Shown piece by piece: positions 57,593 to 64,000 of a stretch of 64,000 bases of DNA; the first letter of the stretch is position 1, and each line of letters starts with the position of its first letter. Both the position numbers and the translations under genes were made by a program. Below the pieces are notes generated by a model that was not told where the DNA came from, ran no database searches, and worked only from the letters and a program-made list of their open reading frames with translations. The stretch lies in the NCBI RefSeq assembly GCF_038443385.1, contig NZ_CP151726.1, positions 1,240,001 through 1,304,000 of the forward strand. Reading direction: 5' to 3'. This stretch comes from Stieleria varia. Lineage in GTDB: Bacteria > Planctomycetota > Planctomycetia > Pirellulales > Pirellulaceae.

Positions 57593-58924
57593 GTGAAAAC
57601 TGCCTTGCTCATTGTCATTCAGCTTGTTGGCTTGGGTGCTTCATCTCTTTTTGCCCAAGACCGCGGAGCGCACGAAAGTGTTCCTTGGATCGCCCCGATG
57701 AGCGAGTTGCCAAGCGAGACCGGTGAGCATGCTCTGATTCTCTTGCTGTTGACTGACGATGCCAACCAAGAACAAACGCTCGAGCCTGCGTGGAAGTCGG
57801 CGTGGTGTGGTTTGGCCATCGAGGACACGGTTGCCAAACTTTTGAAGCGGCGTCCCGATCTGAAAGACCGCTTTGTGATCCAGCATGCCCGACTGGGGTT
57901 GACCACCGAACTGATCGGCGGTCTCGCTCCGCCCCCGGGGCGGCGCGTGTTGCTGGTGATGCTGGACAGGGAACATCGGCTGTTGGGATTTACTCTCGGT
58001 GTTCCGGAACTAGAAACGCTGCACGCATTGGTCGAGGATGCCGAGGAAGTATCACAGCAGATCTCGCTCTCAACTCGTCAAGGAAGTGAAAACGTTTTGC
58101 CGATGGATCCCGCAACGGCGCTGACAGAACTGCTGATGGACCGCGCGAATTCTCGCTTGAACCGCAGTTGGCAAACCGCATTGGCGAGTGCCAAGCAAAC
58201 GCTCAAGAATCCGTTTGGAGCGGAGCCGGAACCCATCGAGGATGAGGACAATGCAAAACCGGGCGAACAATCGTTCAAACGAAAACACTTGTCCGATGTC
58301 GTCTCTTTCTTTCGTCCCGTCTACCAAATCGACCTGACGTTGCGGTTTGGTCCCAGCGTTACTGCCGAACCCGTCCGCCAGATTCAAGTCGAACAGCATA
58401 CTGAAACCGCCCAACTGTTCTGCGATTCCTTGCTGCCTTTTCTTGCCGGGGCGGACATGAACGCACTGTTCGTCGATTTTGCTTCGGTCATGTGGAGTCA
58501 GCCCGTCGTGACCAAAGAATCCGACACTGAGGATTGGGGAACATGGTGGATGGAACAACCTGAGGGAGAAATGGTGGTCATCACGATCGTTCCTGATCTG
58601 GGAATGCAGAAAAAAGCTTTACTTGCCGATTCCGCGACCGCTACATTGAAGGGTCGGGGAATCGGCTGGACGGAATTGCAAAAACTGTTAGAGCAGGACG
58701 GATCATTTCAGAGCATTTCGATCAGTGGTTTGGCAACATTGTTGCGAGACCAAAACTTAGCACCCATTCAGCTGACCGTACCCTCCTTTGCACGATACTT
58801 GGTTTTCAAAGACAAAACGGCTGAGCCGGTGGTGATTCGCGAGGGCGACTTGCCCGCAAAACATTTCACGCGAATCAAACGCTGGCAACGCACCGAGCCT
58901 CCACTTCAACGGGAAATCCCATGA
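57593..58924 (+). CDS. exported protein of unknown function, partner of the DUF1111 protein
   Basis: The frame opens at a TTG at 57566, but the GTG at 57593 begins a clean signal peptide (KTALLIVIQLVGLGASSLFA), so I use it: 443 residues. The mature protein has ETGEHALILLLLTDDANQEQ, a probable thioredoxin-like strand-helix beginning, then PGRRVLLVMLDREHRLLGFT and a long helical second half. One Cys is visible in WKSAWCGLAIED. I do not recognise a family. The stop overlaps the start of the DUF1111 di-haem gene (ATGA), so the two are coupled and probably act together in the periplasm. Two pairs of direct repeats lie just upstream. Confidence 0.82.
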   Translation: MKTALLIVIQLVGLGASSLFAQDRGAHESVPWIAPMSELPSETGEHALILLLLTDDANQEQTLEPAWKSAWCGLAIEDTVAKLLKRRPDLKDRFVIQHARLGLTTELIGGLAPPPGRRVLLVMLDREHRLLGFTLGVPELETLHALVEDAEEVSQQISLSTRQGSENVLPMDPATALTELLMDRANSRLNRSWQTALASAKQTLKNPFGAEPEPIEDEDNAKPGEQSFKRKHLSDVVSFFRPVYQIDLTLRFGPSVTAEPVRQIQVEQHTETAQLFCDSLLPFLAGADMNALFVDFASVMWSQPVVTKESDTEDWGTWWMEQPEGEMVVITIVPDLGMQKKALLADSATATLKGRGIGWTELQKLLEQDGSFQSISISGLATLLRDQNLAPIQLTVPSFARYLVFKDKTAEPVVIREGDLPAKHFTRIKRWQRTEPPLQREIP

Positions 58925-60519
58925 AATTCTCCGTGACTACTGTCACTTGCTCGGTCTTCGTCGCTCTGACCCTAACAATGGCAGGGTCCGCAATGTCCGT
59001 TTCACCAGACGCCGTTGCATCGGGAAAATTGCTCTTTGAAAAGCAATGGACATCTGGGAATCCATCATTGGGCCATGATGGATTGGGGCCTCTCTTCAAC
59101 GCCGCATCTTGCGCCGACTGTCATCATCAAGGGGGAACGGGAGGTTCGGGTGACGCGACCCGCAATGCGGTCACCGTCGGAATCGAGAAACTGCGAATCA
59201 CCGGCGGTCCGATAGACGATGATGTGATCAGCAACATGGTGAAACTGTTTCATCCAGGTTTCATTCAGCCAGACGGTTTGATGGTGAACACGCTTGCTCT
59301 GCATCATCACGGCGGAACACCTAGCTTTCAACAAGCACGAGAGCTATTTCTCTCAGCATCCGACGCGGTGTACTCCAACAATGGCGGACCAGCCGATGCG
59401 CCCGAAGTCCGCATGGCTGTGATGAATCCGATTCACTTTAAACAAGAGATGGGAGGGTTCGCCCTTGAAGTCAACGCAAGAGTATTCTCGCGAAACACGC
59501 CGGCATTGTTTGGGTCAGGTCTGATCGATCAAGTGCCGGACAAATTGCTCAAGAGTCAAGTCAACGCGCAGAAACGCCATCCTGAGATCAGCGGTCGCTT
59601 GGCGACGCTGCCCGATGGTCGAATCGGCAAGTTTGGTTGGCGCGGGAACATTGCCACGTTGTTGGATTTCAATGACCAAGCGTGCGCGGCAGAGCTGGGA
59701 TTGAAGACGAAACGAAAGGAACAACCGCTCGATCCGACGTTGCCCCATTATCGCAATCCAACGGTGGACATCGATGACAACGGAATTCGCTCCTTGACTG
59801 CGTTTGTCTCCGCCCTTCCCACGCCGACTCGCATGATTCCGCGCGAGTCAGAGCATCAAGCAAACGCACTCAGGGGAGAGCAACAGTTTGCCGCCGTCGG
59901 CTGCGCGATCTGCCACGTACCGCAGATGGGCCCGGCGCAGGGAATCTATTCTGATCTCTTGTTGCACGACATGGGGCCGTATCTGTACGACTTGAATCAC
60001 GCCGAACCAGAAATCATTCGCATCACTCCAGTCACCGAGGTCATTCAAGCAAGCTCGTTCGCAGAAGTGTCGACTGCGACCGGTTCCTACGGCGGCCAAA
60101 CCACCGCCATCACGCTCAGTACTGAAACAAGAACGACGCGAACGCCATCACGACCTCGCGAGTTCCTGTTCGTCGCTCCCAGTTCGATAAGCGAAAGCAT
60201 GAGAATCGTGCCATTGGGTACTAAGAAACTTTCTGACGACGCCAATGATCCCGTCCTGCAAAAGCATGCCAGAATTCATCTACAACCGACCCTTTTCAAC
60301 CAAGAATGGCGGACACCTCCATTGTGGGGACTAAGAGATTCAGCACCCTACATGCATGACGGACGCGCCGAGACGGTGCTGGAAGCCATCGCGATGCACG
60401 ATGGCGAAGCTGCGGGCACACGCGATCGATTCCTCAGCCTACCTTTGCCCGATCGACAAGCCATCCTGGCGTTTTTGGACACCTTCGTCGCTCAAGCCCC
60501 AAACCCGATTGACAACTAA
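58921..60519 (+). CDS. DUF1111 di-haem c-type oxidoreductase-like protein
   Basis: 532 residues with an N-terminal signal (VTTVTCSVFVALTLTMAGSA). Two c-type haem motifs: CADCH in FNAASCADCHHQGGTGGSG near residue 62, and CAICH in AVGCAICHVPQMG about residue 325. The C-terminal EWRTPPLWGLRDSAPYMHDG with HDGRAET is the distal-ligand segment typical of MauG-like and DUF1111 proteins. Such proteins are described as putative thiol oxidoreductases with two haem sites; the real substrate is unknown. Located in the periplasm, probably with the exported protein encoded just before. Length and motifs agree with an intact protein. Confidence 0.93.
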   Translation: MKFSVTTVTCSVFVALTLTMAGSAMSVSPDAVASGKLLFEKQWTSGNPSLGHDGLGPLFNAASCADCHHQGGTGGSGDATRNAVTVGIEKLRITGGPIDDDVISNMVKLFHPGFIQPDGLMVNTLALHHHGGTPSFQQARELFLSASDAVYSNNGGPADAPEVRMAVMNPIHFKQEMGGFALEVNARVFSRNTPALFGSGLIDQVPDKLLKSQVNAQKRHPEISGRLATLPDGRIGKFGWRGNIATLLDFNDQACAAELGLKTKRKEQPLDPTLPHYRNPTVDIDDNGIRSLTAFVSALPTPTRMIPRESEHQANALRGEQQFAAVGCAICHVPQMGPAQGIYSDLLLHDMGPYLYDLNHAEPEIIRITPVTEVIQASSFAEVSTATGSYGGQTTAITLSTETRTTRTPSRPREFLFVAPSSISESMRIVPLGTKKLSDDANDPVLQKHARIHLQPTLFNQEWRTPPLWGLRDSAPYMHDGRAETVLEAIAMHDGEAAGTRDRFLSLPLPDRQAILAFLDTFVAQAPNPIDN

Positions 60520-60565
60520 ACCGCTAGTGCTGCGGGAACGAATTAATGTGGCTTGAAGATTCCCT

Positions 60566-60620
60566 AACCCGATGCGTCAGCGAGGGATAACGGGAAAATC
60601 CCTCGCTGACGCGTCGGGTT
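60566..60620. repeat. 23-base-arm hairpin
   Basis: Arms 60566-60588 and 60598-60620, core CAGCGAGGGAT and ATCCCTCGCTG, with one mismatch that a G-U pair can absorb and a nine-base loop. It resembles an intergenic dyad family I associate with Rhodopirellula. It may also terminate the DUF1111 transcript. Confidence 0.75.
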
Positions 60621-60632
60621 ATGAATTCTCCA

Positions 60633-60769
60633 GGCTAGTGCATCGTCCGGTCTTGATTTTGGGGTTAGCCGTTTTGGTGATAGCCACGGTTGTGTCACGA
60701 AAACCGTGGCTATCGCCAAAACGGCTCATCTACCGAACCCACGTTCCAAGACTGGACGATGCACTAGCC
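60633..60769. repeat. nested inverted repeat of 137 bases
   Basis: Outer arms 60633-60655 and 60747-60769 (GCTAGTGCATCGTCC type), inner arms 60667-60691 and 60702-60726 (GATAGCCACGGTT type), each pair with a single mismatch. Together they can fold into one long stem with internal loops, or two independent hairpins. Candidate MITE-like element or structured RNA. Confidence 0.8.
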
Positions 60770-60948
60770 TCCAGTATGGTCGGAACACGTTGTGGCTGAG
60801 AATAGCCAGCATGGGCAAAAAGATGCTTGGGCAAAAAGATACAGGACCAGAATGGTTTCGCACTACCGACAGGCGTCCAACCTGTTTTTTTCAGCAAGGC
60901 TGCAAGTTTCACATCGATCATTCTATCCGTTACTGAACTTCCATCGCT

Positions 60949-60987
60949 CCGGTCAATTCAACCGGTCAATCCAACCGGTCAATCCAA
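60949..60987. repeat. three 13-base tandem repeats
   Basis: CCGGTCAATTCAA at 60949-60961, then CCGGTCAATCCAA at 60962-60974 and 60975-60987. No function is suggested. Confidence 0.85.
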
Positions 60988-61158
60988 CCCCGCAGACGCC
61001 TCATTGATTGGCAACGCTTTTTGGCGTTTGTTGAATGCCTTGAGCAAAGGTGATGGGAGTGGTTCCAGACGTCCGTCATGGTAGCTTGGATGAGACGGTC
61101 CTTGATTCTTCGATTCTTCAAGCAGCGTCTATTCCCCGTCATCTCTTATTCCGTCTGT

Positions 61159-64000
<2,842 letters not shown>

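Larger units (their letters stand above)
60520..61158. other. 640-base gap filled with hairpins and short repeats
   Basis: Between the DUF1111 gene and the convergent hemB stop. It holds the hairpin at 60566-60620, the nested 137-base dyad at 60633-60769 and a 13-base tandem repeat at 60949-60987. No reading frame is convincing. Confidence 0.6.

Overview
The window looks like a chromosomal stretch of a marine planctomycete close to Rhodopirellula (Pirellulaceae). The grounds are two operons of the planctomycete-typical families DUF1501, DUF1549/DUF1553 and planctomycete cytochrome c; an arylsulfatase; a planctomycete-type exosortase; a very large exported protein with the N-terminal SLEDRQML-type signal; few Shine-Dalgarno sites; and many short dyad repeats between genes. 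This is recognition from sequence, not a database match.

Layout. 1-4.5 kb: partial zinc alcohol dehydrogenase, small membrane protein, and a PAS histidine kinase with a sigma-54-type response regulator. 4.8-11.8 kb: DUF1549/DUF1553, DUF1501 and sulfatase operon on the minus strand, with a divergent XylR-like AraC regulator. 11.9-17.5 kb: ABC permease and ATPase, an MFS exporter with a puzzling start, and an ammonium transporter with a good sigma-54 promoter match. 18-22.7 kb: large unknown protein and a TadE/TadG(VWA)/TadE cluster. 22.7-29.1 kb: minus-strand TPR-redoxin, exosortase and TPR operon, preceded by a small unknown gene with a good ribosome binding site. 29.4-35.3 kb: second DUF1549/DUF1553 and DUF1501 pair, followed without gap by an ECF sigma factor and a membrane protein that joins an anti-sigma-like N-terminus to a cytochrome-like DUF1553-type C-terminus. 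35.5-44.3 kb: medium-chain dehydrogenase, stand-alone FtsH-like M41 peptidase domain, SGNH hydrolase with TPRs, and a 1687-residue metzincin/SdrB-like/GEVED/cohesin-like/dockerin protein.

44.7-51.0 kb holds a tightly coupled four-gene minus-strand operon: DUF4062 plus inactive-STAND-like protein, MoxR ATPase, vWA protein, and a 961-residue protein joining a winged-helix-like tail, kinase-like domain, STN-like segment and calcineurin-like phosphoesterase. It resembles the vWA-MoxR-VMAP ternary conflict systems, but with a new-looking component.

51-57.5 kb is a repeat-rich, decayed accessory region. It contains a tyrosine-recombinase (integron-integrase-like) C-terminal remnant on the minus strand and, about 0.9 kb further on, three attC-like folded sites of about 84 bp flanking small plus-strand genes of unknown function. 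This is the expected geometry of a relic integron. A frameshifted group II intron reverse transcriptase remnant follows. 57.6-64 kb returns to ordinary genes: exported protein plus DUF1111 di-haem protein, hemB, and a ThuA-DUF1080 protein cut by the window end. No tRNA, rRNA or CRISPR array was seen.
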